Source of the DNA: a virus
Reading direction: 5' to 3' (one strand)
DNA length: 39,934 nucleotides
IMG/VR virus record: IMGVR_UViG_3300045912_000487
Span: 1 to 39,934 of that record
Shown here: positions 12,847 to 20,627 of the stretch, one piece after another
Numbering within the stretch: position 1 is the stretch's first letter
Layout: each line of letters opens with the position of its first letter
Notes under the pieces: generated by a model
What the model was told of the DNA's origin: nothing
The model's input: the letters and a program-made list of their open reading frames with translations, nothing else
Database searches by the model: none
Position numbers and translations under genes: made by a program

Positions 12847-12927
12847 TCAGCCGACGTTGATCACGCCGGCCAGGATGAGGACGAGCACCACGACGCCGCC
12901 CAGGACGAACATGGCCCAGCCGGGCAC
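12847..12927 (-). CDS. Micro-membrane protein (26 aa) at end of late operon
   Basis: GTG 12927 overlaps the holin-like stop (TAGTG). The product VPGWAMFVLGGVVVLVLILA then GVINVG is a single hydrophobic helix. As the last late gene, next to a holin candidate and endolysin, it may tune lysis timing, but this is inferred only from position. Confidence 0.55.
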   Translation of the reverse strand: MPGWAMFVLGGVVVLVLILAGVINVG

Positions 12928-13139
12928 TACCGCTCCTCGTCCGGGAAGGGCTCCGGCACGCCCAGCCCGTAGCCGCGCAGCTCCCTGACCGCGTAGGCGA
13001 CGAGCACGGGGATCGCGGCGCCGACGATCGGCCCGAACGCCCCGAACGTGCCCCAGTCGAAGTCGGCCGCCCACGCGGCGACGCTCGCGAGGATGACGCC
13101 CGCCAGCGCGAGCGCGGCGGCCTTGACCTTGGTGAACAT
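12927..13139 (-). CDS. Holin-like two-helix membrane protein
   Basis: 70 residues. Hydrophobic segments at 7-25 (AAALALAGVILASVAAWAA) and 35-52 (FGPIVGAAIPVLVAYAV) are joined by a short acidic turn, and the protein ends in an acidic, polar tail (PEPFPDEER). Size, topology and position right after the endolysin gene are those of small class II or III holins, which open the inner membrane to release the endolysin. An RBS-like GGAGG precedes ATG 13139. Confidence 0.7.
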   Translation of the reverse strand: MFTKVKAAALALAGVILASVAAWAADFDWGTFGAFGPIVGAAIPVLVAYAVRELRGYGLGVPEPFPDEER

Positions 13140-13148
13140 CCGGTCCTC

Positions 13149-13832
13149 CTAGTCGCGGTAGGCCCGGACGATCCGGGCCATGATGATGTCGCCGGGGCAT
13201 GCGGTCGCGTTCCCCGGCACCTCCCGGTGGCCGCGGAGCGAGCCGCCCCGGATGTCGTACTCCTCCATCAGCTCGTCGAAGGACGCCTGCTGGTGGTAGG
13301 TGATCGGCCCGTTGGTCACGAAGACCACGCCGAGCGTGTCGTTCGCGCCGCGGGCGTGCGCGCCCTCGGTCACTGAGACCTTCGTCGCGTGGCGGCCGAG
13401 GTAGCGGTTCCCTGAGGCGAAGATGCCGACGTGGTAGCCGATGTCCGACCAGCCCTTGACGTCCTGGTGATACGCCTGGAACGAGCGCCACACGGCCTTC
13501 TCCAGCTCGACCACCTTAGGGTCGACCGCGCCGAGCTTGCGCAGCGCCTTGCGGTACGCCTTGATCGCCCGGTTGTAGTCACGGATGACAGCCGAGATGC
13601 GCCGGCGGCGCTCGGCCTCCTCGGGGGTGCGGTGCGGACGGCGCCAGATCGCGTACCACTTGGCGCCGGGTCGCTTGGGCTTGGTCAGCTTGCGCCGCTC
13701 GGCGCGCCCGATCGGGGTCAGCTCAGACGCCGAGTAGTGGATCGTCGCCCGGCCGCCGTGGTTGGCAACCCCGCCGGTCGAGCGGGGAGACCGCAGGCCA
13801 GCCGCCTCGCGGCTATAGGTGGTGTAGCTCAT
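13149..13832 (-). CDS. Endolysin, N-acetylmuramoyl-L-alanine amidase (PGRP/Amidase_2)
   Basis: 227 residues. Zinc ligands: H32 (ATIHYSAS), H202 (GHRE) and C212 (TACPGD). The core motif WSDIGYHVGIF and the LGVVFVTNGP strand are typical of the family. It cuts the bond between muramic acid and L-alanine in peptidoglycan. Between the first His and the core is an unusual, strongly basic insertion of roughly 80 residues (RRPGAKWYAIWRR, RDYNRAIKAYRKALRKLG). ATG 13832 is chosen because it overlaps the preceding stop (ATGA). No signal peptide is present, so it needs the holin to reach its target. Confidence 0.9.
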   Translation of the reverse strand: MSYTTYSREAAGLRSPRSTGGVANHGGRATIHYSASELTPIGRAERRKLTKPKRPGAKWYAIWRRPHRTPEEAERRRRISAVIRDYNRAIKAYRKALRKLGAVDPKVVELEKAVWRSFQAYHQDVKGWSDIGYHVGIFASGNRYLGRHATKVSVTEGAHARGANDTLGVVFVTNGPITYHQQASFDELMEEYDIRGGSLRGHREVPGNATACPGDIIMARIVRAYRD

Positions 13833-14128
13833 GGGCCCTCCTCGATCTGTGGACATGTCTGGGCCAGCTCACCCCGCAGAACGCGCGCCTCGTCCAGCAG
13901 GCGATCGATCAGGCCCTCGATGCCGACGGCGACCGGCTCTTGGATCACGCCCTCGTAGTAGTCGATCTGGGCGTGGTTCCACGCGGCCAGGTCGCACACG
14001 AGGTCGCGGTTGGCCTGGGCGGTGTCCGCGAGCTGGACTTGGTGCAGCACGACCAGGGCGAGGATCAGGAGCACCAGGACGGCGAGCGCCCAGTGGACGA
14101 CGCGCGAGGGGACGGTGATGTGCCTCAC
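13829..14128 (-). CDS. Membrane-anchored lysis-region protein (99 aa)
   Basis: GTG 14128, coupled by GTGA. One transmembrane helix near residues 12-32 (WALAVLVLLILALVVLHQVQ) is followed by a soluble domain with two cysteines and helical content (DLVCDLAAWNHAQIDYYEGV, GLIDRLLDEARVLRGELAQT). The layout, an N-terminal anchor with a periplasmic helical part, resembles spanin-like or Rz-like proteins. The sequence is not diagnostic, and if the host is an actinomycete a spanin would be unexpected. Confidence 0.6.
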   Translation of the reverse strand: MRHITVPSRVVHWALAVLVLLILALVVLHQVQLADTAQANRDLVCDLAAWNHAQIDYYEGVIQEPVAVGIEGLIDRLLDEARVLRGELAQTCPQIEEGP

Positions 14129-14496
14129 GTCGGACCGCCCGCCAGGAGGGCCACGAGCATCCCCACCAGCCCTCCCGCCGCCGCCAGTGCGGCGACGGTT
14201 CCCGCGATCACCTTCCACGTGAGCCTGATCCCGCCCTGCTCACCCGAGCGCGTGAGGCGGGCGTCGTCGAGGTCGTCCACGATGCTCTCGATCGCGTCGA
14301 CCTTGCGCATCACGTGGTCGAGCTTGGTGCCCATGACGGCGACCGCGGTGACCAGGCCCTCGCGCTCGATCGTCCGCCGCCAGGCGTCGACGCCCCGGCG
14401 CCACTCGTCGACCGTCCCGCGCCAGCCCTCGATGCGGGCCAGGCGTTCCTCGACGCCCGGGTAGGGCGGCTCGTGCCGGGGAGGATCGCCGGTCAT
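14125..14496 (-). CDS. XhlA-like coiled-coil membrane protein
   Basis: 123 residues. A Pro-rich start is followed by a long helical region with Trp at regular spacing ([20 protein letters not shown]), then [20 protein letters not shown], and a C-terminal membrane helix ([20 protein letters not shown]). This coiled coil plus C-terminal anchor matches haemolysin XhlA-type proteins that partner holins. ATG 14496 overlaps the hydrolase stop. It probably takes part in lysis with the genes just downstream. Confidence 0.65.
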   Translation of the reverse strand: MTGDPPRHEPPYPGVEERLARIEGWRGTVDEWRRGVDAWRRTIEREGLVTAVAVMGTKLDHVMRKVDAIESIVDDLDDARLTRSGEQGGIRLTWKVIAGTVAALAAAGGLVGMLVALLAGGPT

Positions 14497-15581
14497 CCCG
14501 GCCTCCGCACGGCGATGTAGGAGGATCGGGCCGGCACGATCTGCACCCGGCCGCCGGTGCGCGGCGCCTCGATCACCTTCCCGTTGCCGACGTACATCTG
14601 GACGTGGCCGGTGCTCGGGAAGAGCAGGTCCCCCGGGCGCCAGGCGCCGCGGTTCTTGGTGTTCACCGCCTGGCCGACCTTGATCTGGTCGTACGTGGTG
14701 CGCGGCAGCTTCACCCCCGCCTTCGCCCAGGCGTACTGGACGAGCGATGAGCAGTCGAAGCCGATCGTGTTGGCCCCCTGGGCGAACCCGCGGGTCGGAC
14801 CGGACGGCGTCCCGCCGCCCCACGAGTACGGCACCCCGAGCTGTCCCCTGGCCGCGTTGATGACCTGGGCCGCGCTCGGGTCGGCGGGGCGGCCGGCCTG
14901 GGTCAGGCCGTCGAGGGCCGCCTGGCGTCCGGCGGGCGCGGGAGCTCCTGCCCGGCGCTGCTTGCGGGCCGCCTCCTGCTGGGCCGAGAGGTCGCGGCGG
15001 GCGCTGGCGAGACCGAGCAGCGTGGTCGGGCTCACCCCCTCGCGCGTCCCGGTCTCCTCGATCGCCTGAATCGCCGCCATCTGGAAGGCGCGGGGGTCGG
15101 CCGTAGCGGCTGGCCCGGCGGGGCTTGACGTTTTCGGCAAGCCGGAGGCCTGGCGGGGACGCCGGGGCCGGGCGGTGGCGGGACCTCCGGCGCCGCGGTA
15201 GTCCTTGGCGTATTGGAGCACCTTCGGCACGTAGGCTCGCGTCTCGGCGTAGGGCGGGATGCCGCCGTATCTGCGGACCGCGCCGGGGCCGGCGTTGTAG
15301 GCGGCCAGGGCCTTGCGCACGTCGCCACCGAAGGCGTCGAGCTGCTGGCGCAGGTAGCGCGCCCCGCCGCGGAGGTTCTGCGCCGGGTCCCAGACGTTGC
15401 GCACGCCCAGTCCGCGCGCGGTGGCAGGCATGAGCTGGGCGAGCCCCTGGGCGCCGGCGGGCGACCCGGCGCGCGGGTTCCAGCCGGACTCGGCCCGGAC
15501 GAGGCCGAGGAACACGGGAACCGGCACGCCCTCCTGGCGGGCGATGTTGGTGGCGAGGCGCTGGAGGTTGGGCGGGGCCAT
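14493..15581 (-). CDS. Bifunctional lytic transglycosylase / NlpC-P60 peptidase
   Basis: 362 residues. The N-terminal SLT domain has catalytic E31 (RAESGWNP), [12 protein letters not shown] and [12 protein letters not shown]. The C-terminal NlpC/P60 domain has C277 in [12 protein letters not shown] and H326 in [10 protein letters not shown]. The two join through a Pro/Ala linker of about 110 residues. One domain cuts the glycan strand, the other the peptide. Such enzymes are usually virion-borne and open the wall during DNA entry; the location at the end of the ejection-protein genes fits. The linker carries the 20-bp repeat at 15123-15142, read as LPKTSS (residues 149-154). Confidence 0.9.
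   Translation of the reverse strand: MAPPNLQRLATNIARQEGVPVPVFLGLVRAESGWNPRAGSPAGAQGLAQLMPATARGLGVRNVWDPAQNLRGGARYLRQQLDAFGGDVRKALAAYNAGPGAVRRYGGIPPYAETRAYVPKVLQYAKDYRGAGGPATARPRRPRQASGLPKTSSPAGPAATADPRAFQMAAIQAIEETGTREGVSPTTLLGLASARRDLSAQQEAARKQRRAGAPAPAGRQAALDGLTQAGRPADPSAAQVINAARGQLGVPYSWGGGTPSGPTRGFAQGANTIGFDCSSLVQYAWAKAGVKLPRTTYDQIKVGQAVNTKNRGAWRPGDLLFPSTGHVQMYVGNGKVIEAPRTGGRVQIVPARSSYIAVRRPG
15123..15142 (-). repeat. 20-bp repeat, copy 1 (inside transglycosylase linker)
   Basis: Exact copy of GCTTGACGTTTTCGGCAAGC on the + strand. The arms GCTTG/CAAGC and CG/CG flank a TTTT centre with one mismatched pair. It is identical to the copies at 32656-32675 and 39759-39778. Here it falls in the interdomain linker and encodes LPKTSS on the minus strand. 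Confidence 0.9.
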
Positions 15582-15607
15582 CTGCTACCGCCCTCCCCGG
15601 CATGGGG

Positions 15608-15613
15608 TACGCT
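15608..15613 (+). promoter_or_regulatory. Candidate -10 box of rightward moron gene
   Basis: TACGCT lies 8 bases before ATG 15622. There is no Shine-Dalgarno and no clear -35. The spacing equals that seen at the switch genes and suggests a leaderless mRNA for the isolated rightward gene. Confidence 0.4.
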
Positions 15614-15621
15614 GCGCCCGC

Positions 15622-15855
15622 ATGGCCGACGAGCCTCCCCGCTGGCGCGAGGTGAACACCCCGGAGTGGGAGCGCCGGGTGCGCGAGGGCGCCAGGCGGG
15701 ACGCCCGCAACCTGCGCATCTTCTGGACGGTCCTGGCCGTCATCGCGGTCGGCTTCTTCCTGTGGATGGTCGTGGACCAGCCGGGCGCCGACGGTCCGTG
15801 GACCGGCGAGGACCCGCCCGAGTGCCTGTACGACGACCGTCCGTGGGGCTGCTGA
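15622..15855 (+). CDS. Rightward membrane protein, moron candidate (77 aa)
   Basis: The only rightward gene inside the 27-kb leftward late block. The 77-residue product has a charged N-terminus (ADEPPRWREVNTPEWERRVR), a membrane helix at about 31-50 (IFWTVLAVIAVGFFLWMVV) and an acidic, Pro-rich outer tail ending in ECLYDDRPWGC with two cysteines. It stops one base before the stop of the neighbouring leftward gene. Opposite orientation, its own -10 box and a membrane product are typical of a moron expressed from the prophage, for example in host surface change or superinfection exclusion. Confidence 0.75.
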   Translation: MADEPPRWREVNTPEWERRVREGARRDARNLRIFWTVLAVIAVGFFLWMVVDQPGADGPWTGEDPPECLYDDRPWGC

Positions 15856-15856
15856 C

Positions 15857-18574
15857 TCACTTGCGGTCTCCGAAGCGCTCGGCGTAGTAGGCGCCGCGCA
15901 GGTAGTCGTAGGGCGAGACGGGCAGGCCGGCCAGGTACTTGATGAGCCCGAGCCGCCCGGTGTCCGAGCGCGAGGGCAGGAACTGGGCCGACTGGCCGTA
16001 GATCGGCAGCGTGCGCAGGATCGTGTCGAGCGTGGGCGAGTACCCGGGCCGCTCCTCGCCCAGGTACACGTCGCGCTTGGGTCCGTAGCCCGGGACCGGG
16101 AGCCCGATGCGATCGAGCCACTGGATGACCTGGGGGGCGTAGACCCGCTCGCCATCGCGGTAGGTCCGGCCCCGGAAGGCGCTGTAGCCGGTCACGGCCT
16201 CGACCGGCACGCGTGCGAACGGGGTCACCAGCCCGGCCAGGTAGTTCATCCGGATCTCGCTCGGCCGCGGGTCGAGCAGGTCGAGCGTGGCGAATCCGGT
16301 CACCCGCTCGGGGTTCAGCGTCAGCGTCTGGTCCTCGGGCGCACCGATGATCCGCCGCAGCCCCGGCGTCGAGGGGACGGCGAACGAGGAGCCCGCCCAC
16401 GGGGGCAGGAAGGACATGTCCGGGTTCCCCGCCAGCTCCTCCGACGCGCTGATCGTCTTGGCGATCGATGCGCCCCGGCCGGGGTTGCGGGCGAACTCGC
16501 GCAGGGTGTTCGGGATCGCCTTGGAGGGGAAGGTCACGAACGGCAGCCAGAAGCGCCGGGCGGCCTCGACGAAGGCCCCGACCTCGCCGTAGTCGAACAG
16601 GAACTCGCGCACCTTGCGGGCGGCCGTGCCCGAGTCCTCGCCCTTCTTGAGCAACTCGATGAAGGTCCCCAGGCGCAGCGTGTCCTCGCGCATGTCCCCG
16701 ACGGCCTGCGAGGCACGGGCGGCCGGCCCCCGGCCCGGGCCCGCGAAGCGCCCGCGCCGCACCACGTCCTCCGAGGAGACGATCTCCGAGCGCACCCAGC
16801 CGGTGCGGATCACCCCGTTCGACTCGGCCAGGCGCAGCAGGTCGTCGCGGGAGTAGGTGCGCCCGCGGATCGTCAGCTTGCCGCCGCGACCTCGCAGCAT
16901 GCGAAACGCCTGCGTGAAGGTGACCGGGTTGCGCGCCCCGGCCCAGTAGGCCCGCAGGGAGTCGTCGTAGAGGTTGCGCATGTGGTAGCCCGGCGAGAGC
17001 AGGGCCAGGGCCTTCCAGCGGCCCGAGAGCTGGCGGGTGAAGCGCTTGATGCCCTCGATCGCCTCCGGGTCCCGGACGGTCGGGGTGATCGAGCGGTGCA
17101 CCCGCTCCAGGGCGTCGGCGATCTCGTCGGGGATGAGCGAGCCCTTGTGGTAGCGAAGTGCCCCGGGTATCTCGCGCCACTCGCGCTGGAGCTGCTCGTA
17201 CGCCTCGGGCGTGACCTTGAGCCCCGGCCGGGGGCGCGGCGTCCAGGGCGGGGCGGCTCCGTGCTGGCCGACGATCGCGTCGTCGAGCGCCTTCTTGACC
17301 CGCGCCTGCACCGAGGCCCGGCCGCGCCGCTCGATCAGCTTCGCGATGTTGAGCTCGGGCCGGAACCCGTGGCGCTCGCCCGCGGCGATGAACTCGTCGA
17401 GGGTCGGCGTCTCGCGCAGCTTGACGAAGAAGGGGTCGTCGATCTGGTTCGGCGAGGCCCGGCCGAAGACGCGCTCGAACGCCTGGCGGTCGCGCTGGCC
17501 GGCCAGCAGGTGCGGCACGTAGTTCTCCAGCACCCCCTTCTCGACCCCGGCCGCCTCCTCGAGGCGGTGGAAGTCGTCGAGCAGCGACCGCGCTCGGCCC
17601 GACAGCTCCTCCAGTCCCTCCGGCAGGGCGTGACGGGCCGGGTCGTCCAGGTGCCGGGCGATCAGCTCGCCCCCCTTGCCGCGCTCCAGCCGTAGCGCCC
17701 GCTCGGCCTTCTTGATGTCGATGTCGAGCTTGCGCGCGGCCCGCTCGATGTCGCGCATCTCGACCCCGCCCAGGCGCCGGACGTCCTGGTAGACCTCGTT
17801 GACGATGTCGGCCGCGCCGCCGCCCGACTTCGCCCCGGCCCGCACCGTCTCGCGCGCGCGCTTGGGGACGACCTTGCTTCCGACGGCCTTGGCGACCTTC
17901 GGGATGCGCTCGGACTCGCCGAGCCACGCGACTCGGCCGCGCGTGAAGGGGACGCGCAGCCCGACCGCCAGGGCCCGCGGCGCTGCGGCCCGCTCGGCGG
18001 CGGCCTCGGCGGAGATCGCCCCCCGCTCGGCCAGGGTGAGGCGTCGCCCCTCGCGCAGGACGATGTCGTCGGCGCGCTTCGCCGCGGCGCGGCCGGCCTG
18101 GCGCATCGCCGACCCCGTGCCGAAGCTGACGTAGGTCACCGGGTCGGTGGCGATGTCGGCCACCAGCCCCAGGATCGTCCCCGCCGCGCCGCCCGGCAGC
18201 ATCCCGCGCTCACGCAGGGTGTCGGAGAGGAACTCCTTGCGGCCGCCCTGGCCGAGCGTGTAGAGGTTCCGCGCCGCCTCTCCGGGTCGTCCGGCGGCGA
18301 CGTTGCCGATCGCGTACGCCGGGGTCGAGAGCGCGTTCAAGACCGCCCGGACGGGCGTGAAGCCCGGGCCCGCCCCGACGTTGACGGTCTCCGCCCGGTT
18401 GATCCGGTCAACCAGCGAGGTGCGGCCGAAGGTCGTGCTCCCGACGTCGATCCCGCGCGGTGCCGAGGACGTGCGCCGCGACGATCCGCCTGACGCGCTG
18501 CGCGGGCGATCTGAGACGGTCGCCGAGCGGGCCCGGCTGCCGGCGCTTCGGGGGCGGTCGGAGACGGTCGGCAT
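15857..18574 (-). CDS. Large internal virion (ejection) protein with LPD38-like motifs
   Basis: 905 residues, the largest protein here. The N-terminus is basic and Ser/Arg-rich. A glycine-rich hydrophobic zone follows (GGAAGTILGLVADIATDPVT). The middle is helical and charged. Residues around 520-700 carry LLSPGYHMRNLYDDSLRAYW and FDYGEVGAFVEAARRFWLPF, then TFPSKAIPNTLREFARNPGR. These recall the LPD38 domain of phage polyvalent and internal virion proteins. It is likely carried in the head and ejected with DNA. Its position downstream of tail genes matches the internal core genes of podoviruses. No enzymatic motif was found. Confidence 0.7.
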   Translation of the reverse strand: MPTVSDRPRSAGSRARSATVSDRPRSASGGSSRRTSSAPRGIDVGSTTFGRTSLVDRINRAETVNVGAGPGFTPVRAVLNALSTPAYAIGNVAAGRPGEAARNLYTLGQGGRKEFLSDTLRERGMLPGGAAGTILGLVADIATDPVTYVSFGTGSAMRQAGRAAAKRADDIVLREGRRLTLAERGAISAEAAAERAAAPRALAVGLRVPFTRGRVAWLGESERIPKVAKAVGSKVVPKRARETVRAGAKSGGGAADIVNEVYQDVRRLGGVEMRDIERAARKLDIDIKKAERALRLERGKGGELIARHLDDPARHALPEGLEELSGRARSLLDDFHRLEEAAGVEKGVLENYVPHLLAGQRDRQAFERVFGRASPNQIDDPFFVKLRETPTLDEFIAAGERHGFRPELNIAKLIERRGRASVQARVKKALDDAIVGQHGAAPPWTPRPRPGLKVTPEAYEQLQREWREIPGALRYHKGSLIPDEIADALERVHRSITPTVRDPEAIEGIKRFTRQLSGRWKALALLSPGYHMRNLYDDSLRAYWAGARNPVTFTQAFRMLRGRGGKLTIRGRTYSRDDLLRLAESNGVIRTGWVRSEIVSSEDVVRRGRFAGPGRGPAARASQAVGDMREDTLRLGTFIELLKKGEDSGTAARKVREFLFDYGEVGAFVEAARRFWLPFVTFPSKAIPNTLREFARNPGRGASIAKTISASEELAGNPDMSFLPPWAGSSFAVPSTPGLRRIIGAPEDQTLTLNPERVTGFATLDLLDPRPSEIRMNYLAGLVTPFARVPVEAVTGYSAFRGRTYRDGERVYAPQVIQWLDRIGLPVPGYGPKRDVYLGEERPGYSPTLDTILRTLPIYGQSAQFLPSRSDTGRLGLIKYLAGLPVSPYDYLRGAYYAERFGDRK

Positions 18575-19843
18575 CTAGAAGAACCCCGGGACGCCGCGCT
18601 GCTCGGCCGGGCCAGGCTGCTGGCCGGTCACCTGCCGTGCGATCTGCATGGCCCGCGCCCGCGGGGCGCCCATCGCCTGCAGCTCGCGCACGATCTCGGC
18701 GAAGTTGTATTGGAGGTACTCGGTGCGGCGCTGGCCCTGCTCGTCGGTGATCGTGCGCGGGATCCCGTCCCACATCTCCCGCGCCCGCTTGGTCAGGGCC
18801 CGCAGGTCGGAGGGCTTCAGGCGCCGCTGCTTGGCCCGGTCGGCCTGGGCCTTGGCGATCTGCTGGTCCTTCTGGGCGATCAGGCGGTCCAAGGTGTTGG
18901 CCCGGCTGGTGAGGTTGTTCTCGCGCGCGATCCGAAGCTGCGTGGCGAGCTTCGCCCGCTCGGCCTTCATCTTGGCGAGGCGATCCTGGCGGGCCACCCG
19001 CTCACGGCTGCGGATGCCCTCCAAGTCGACCGCCTGCCCGCCCTGGGCGATCGCGAGGGTGGCCTGGAGCTGTCGGTTGCGGAACGCCTGTTCGGCCCGG
19101 GCCTCGGCGGCCTTGGCCTGCTGCTCGCGGTAGCCGCCGATCGCCTCTTGGCGCTGGCCGAGGCGCTCGGCGAGGAACCGCTCGGCTGCCGTGAGCCCCT
19201 CCGACCGGGCCACGGTGGGGAGCTGGTTGAGCGCGGCGATGGTCTGGGCCGACCGGGCGGCCTGGCCCTCGCGCGCCCCCTGGGCCAGGACGCCCGGAAG
19301 GGCCCGCTCTGCCTGGGAGAGCGAGGGACCCGGCGCCTGTCCGTAGGGCCCCGAGACCGGCCCGGAGACCGTGTCAGTGAACCCGGCGGCCGAGAGGTTG
19401 GCGAGCTTGCCCAGGGCGGCGGCGCCCGCGTCGCGGTCGGCGGCGGCGGCTTGCGCGTACTGGTTGTAGACGTCCGTGATCCGCTGGCGCTGGGCCTCGG
19501 TGGTGCGGTCGAACTGGCCGATGTCGGCCCGCTGCTGGGGCGAGAGGCCGGTCAGCTCGGTGCGGGGCCGGGCCCACCAGCGCCCGGTCTCGGGGTTGAT
19601 CGTCCACTCGTACTGGTCCGGGTTGAGGCGCGGCTGCCTGCCCCACGAGCCGATGAGGCCCGGCGAGCCGACGTACTCGCGCGGGGGCAGGCGGTTGCGC
19701 CGCTGCGCGGCCGGGGTGCCGCCGGGCGGGGTGGAGCGGGGGGCACCGGCGGTGCCGGGCTTCACCCACCAGTCCTTGCCGTCCTGGCGGACCTTGACGG
19801 TCGCGAATCCCTTCGGCTTCTGTGCCCAGCGTGCCTGGGACAT
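18575..19843 (-). CDS. Coiled-coil virion protein (ejection or core protein)
   Basis: 422 residues. The N-terminus has Trp-rich strands (WAQKPKGFATVKVRQDGKDW). Residues 110-380 are mostly helix rich in Gln, Ala and Arg (RERVARQDRLAKMKAERAKL, DRLIAQKDQQIAKAQADRAK), a long coiled coil. The end is Pro/Gln-rich with VPGFF. ATG 19843 is three bases past the previous stop. It lies in the block of internal virion proteins with the 905-residue protein, so a structural or ejection role is inferred. No enzyme motif was seen. Confidence 0.7.
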   Translation of the reverse strand: MSQARWAQKPKGFATVKVRQDGKDWWVKPGTAGAPRSTPPGGTPAAQRRNRLPPREYVGSPGLIGSWGRQPRLNPDQYEWTINPETGRWWARPRTELTGLSPQQRADIGQFDRTTEAQRQRITDVYNQYAQAAAADRDAGAAALGKLANLSAAGFTDTVSGPVSGPYGQAPGPSLSQAERALPGVLAQGAREGQAARSAQTIAALNQLPTVARSEGLTAAERFLAERLGQRQEAIGGYREQQAKAAEARAEQAFRNRQLQATLAIAQGGQAVDLEGIRSRERVARQDRLAKMKAERAKLATQLRIARENNLTSRANTLDRLIAQKDQQIAKAQADRAKQRRLKPSDLRALTKRAREMWDGIPRTITDEQGQRRTEYLQYNFAEIVRELQAMGAPRARAMQIARQVTGQQPGPAEQRGVPGFF

Positions 19844-19846
19844 CGG

Positions 19847-20617
19847 TCAGCGCCCCTCCTCGCGCCGGGCGGCGGCGCGTGGGTCCTCGCCCTTCCGCTT
19901 CTTGAAGCCCTCGCGGTACCCGCGGTGTTCCTTCGAGAGGAGGTACGCAACCGCCTGCCGGACCGCGTCCTCCTGGCCGGCCTGGCGCGCCCACTTGTGG
20001 GTGGAGACGAATCGCGAGACGGCGCGGTTGAACAGGTCCTTGTCGAACGACCCCGGGTCCACCTTCGCCTTCGCCGCCTTCGTGCGGAGGGTGCCGGGCT
20101 TACTCCTGTTCGCCTCGGTCCGCGGCGCGGGCGCCGCCGGGGGCCGTGGGATCCGGCTGGCGTCGGGCTGCCCCGTCCGTGGCATGACCGGGCGCACGAG
20201 GCGCCCGGTGCCGGTCGAGCCGGGGACCGGGTTGGGGAGGGTGCGATGGGCGGGGCCGCTGCGCGGGGTCGCCACGGGCGCCGAGCGGGTCTGGCCGCTG
20301 CCACGGGCCACCTGGCGCCGGATCGCCGCGGCGGCCTGGTTCGCGGCCCGCGCGGCCCCGGAGGCGTCGAGGCGGGTGGACGACCGGCCAGCCCCCCCGC
20401 TTCCGCTCCCGGCGCTGGACGCCGAGCGGCCGGCCGCCTGCGCCGCCCTGGCGATCGACGTGTCGCGCGCCTGCTGCGATCCGCGGGCCGCGCGGGCGGC
20501 CGCGGCGACCCCCGATCCGAACGCGGGGTTGTACGTCCCCCGCACGTCCTCGATGCGGACCCCGCGACGACGACGGGTCGTGCCGCCGCCGAAGAGCCCC
20601 CTGTAGCTGGTCGCCAT
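19847..20617 (-). CDS. Basic, low-complexity virion protein (256 aa)
   Basis: ATG 20617 has a strong TAGGAGGAAG site. Residues 1-180 are Ala/Ser/Arg/Pro-rich and probably disordered, with a very basic start (TTRRRRGVR). Residues 190-256 form a compact helical domain (DKDLFNRAVSRFVSTHKWAR, EDAVRQAVAYLLSKEHRGYR) with a Lys/Arg-rich end. The basic character suits a DNA-binding internal head protein. Function inferred from context only. Confidence 0.65.
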   Translation of the reverse strand: MATSYRGLFGGGTTRRRRGVRIEDVRGTYNPAFGSGVAAAARAARGSQQARDTSIARAAQAAGRSASSAGSGSGGAGRSSTRLDASGAARAANQAAAAIRRQVARGSGQTRSAPVATPRSGPAHRTLPNPVPGSTGTGRLVRPVMPRTGQPDASRIPRPPAAPAPRTEANRSKPGTLRTKAAKAKVDPGSFDKDLFNRAVSRFVSTHKWARQAGQEDAVRQAVAYLLSKEHRGYREGFKKRKGEDPRAAARREEGR

Positions 20618-20627
20618 GTTCTTCCTC

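Noticed and set aside
14125-16155. Long 676-codon version of the XhlA-like gene
   Set aside because: Only the last 123 residues look like protein. The rest overlaps the transglycosylase and the moron gene in a shadow frame. ATG 14496 has ATGA coupling.
15585-17927. A 780-codon minus frame shifted relative to the 905-residue protein
   Set aside because: Arg/Gly/Ala/Pro-rich shadow; the other minus frame has LPD38-like motifs and normal composition.
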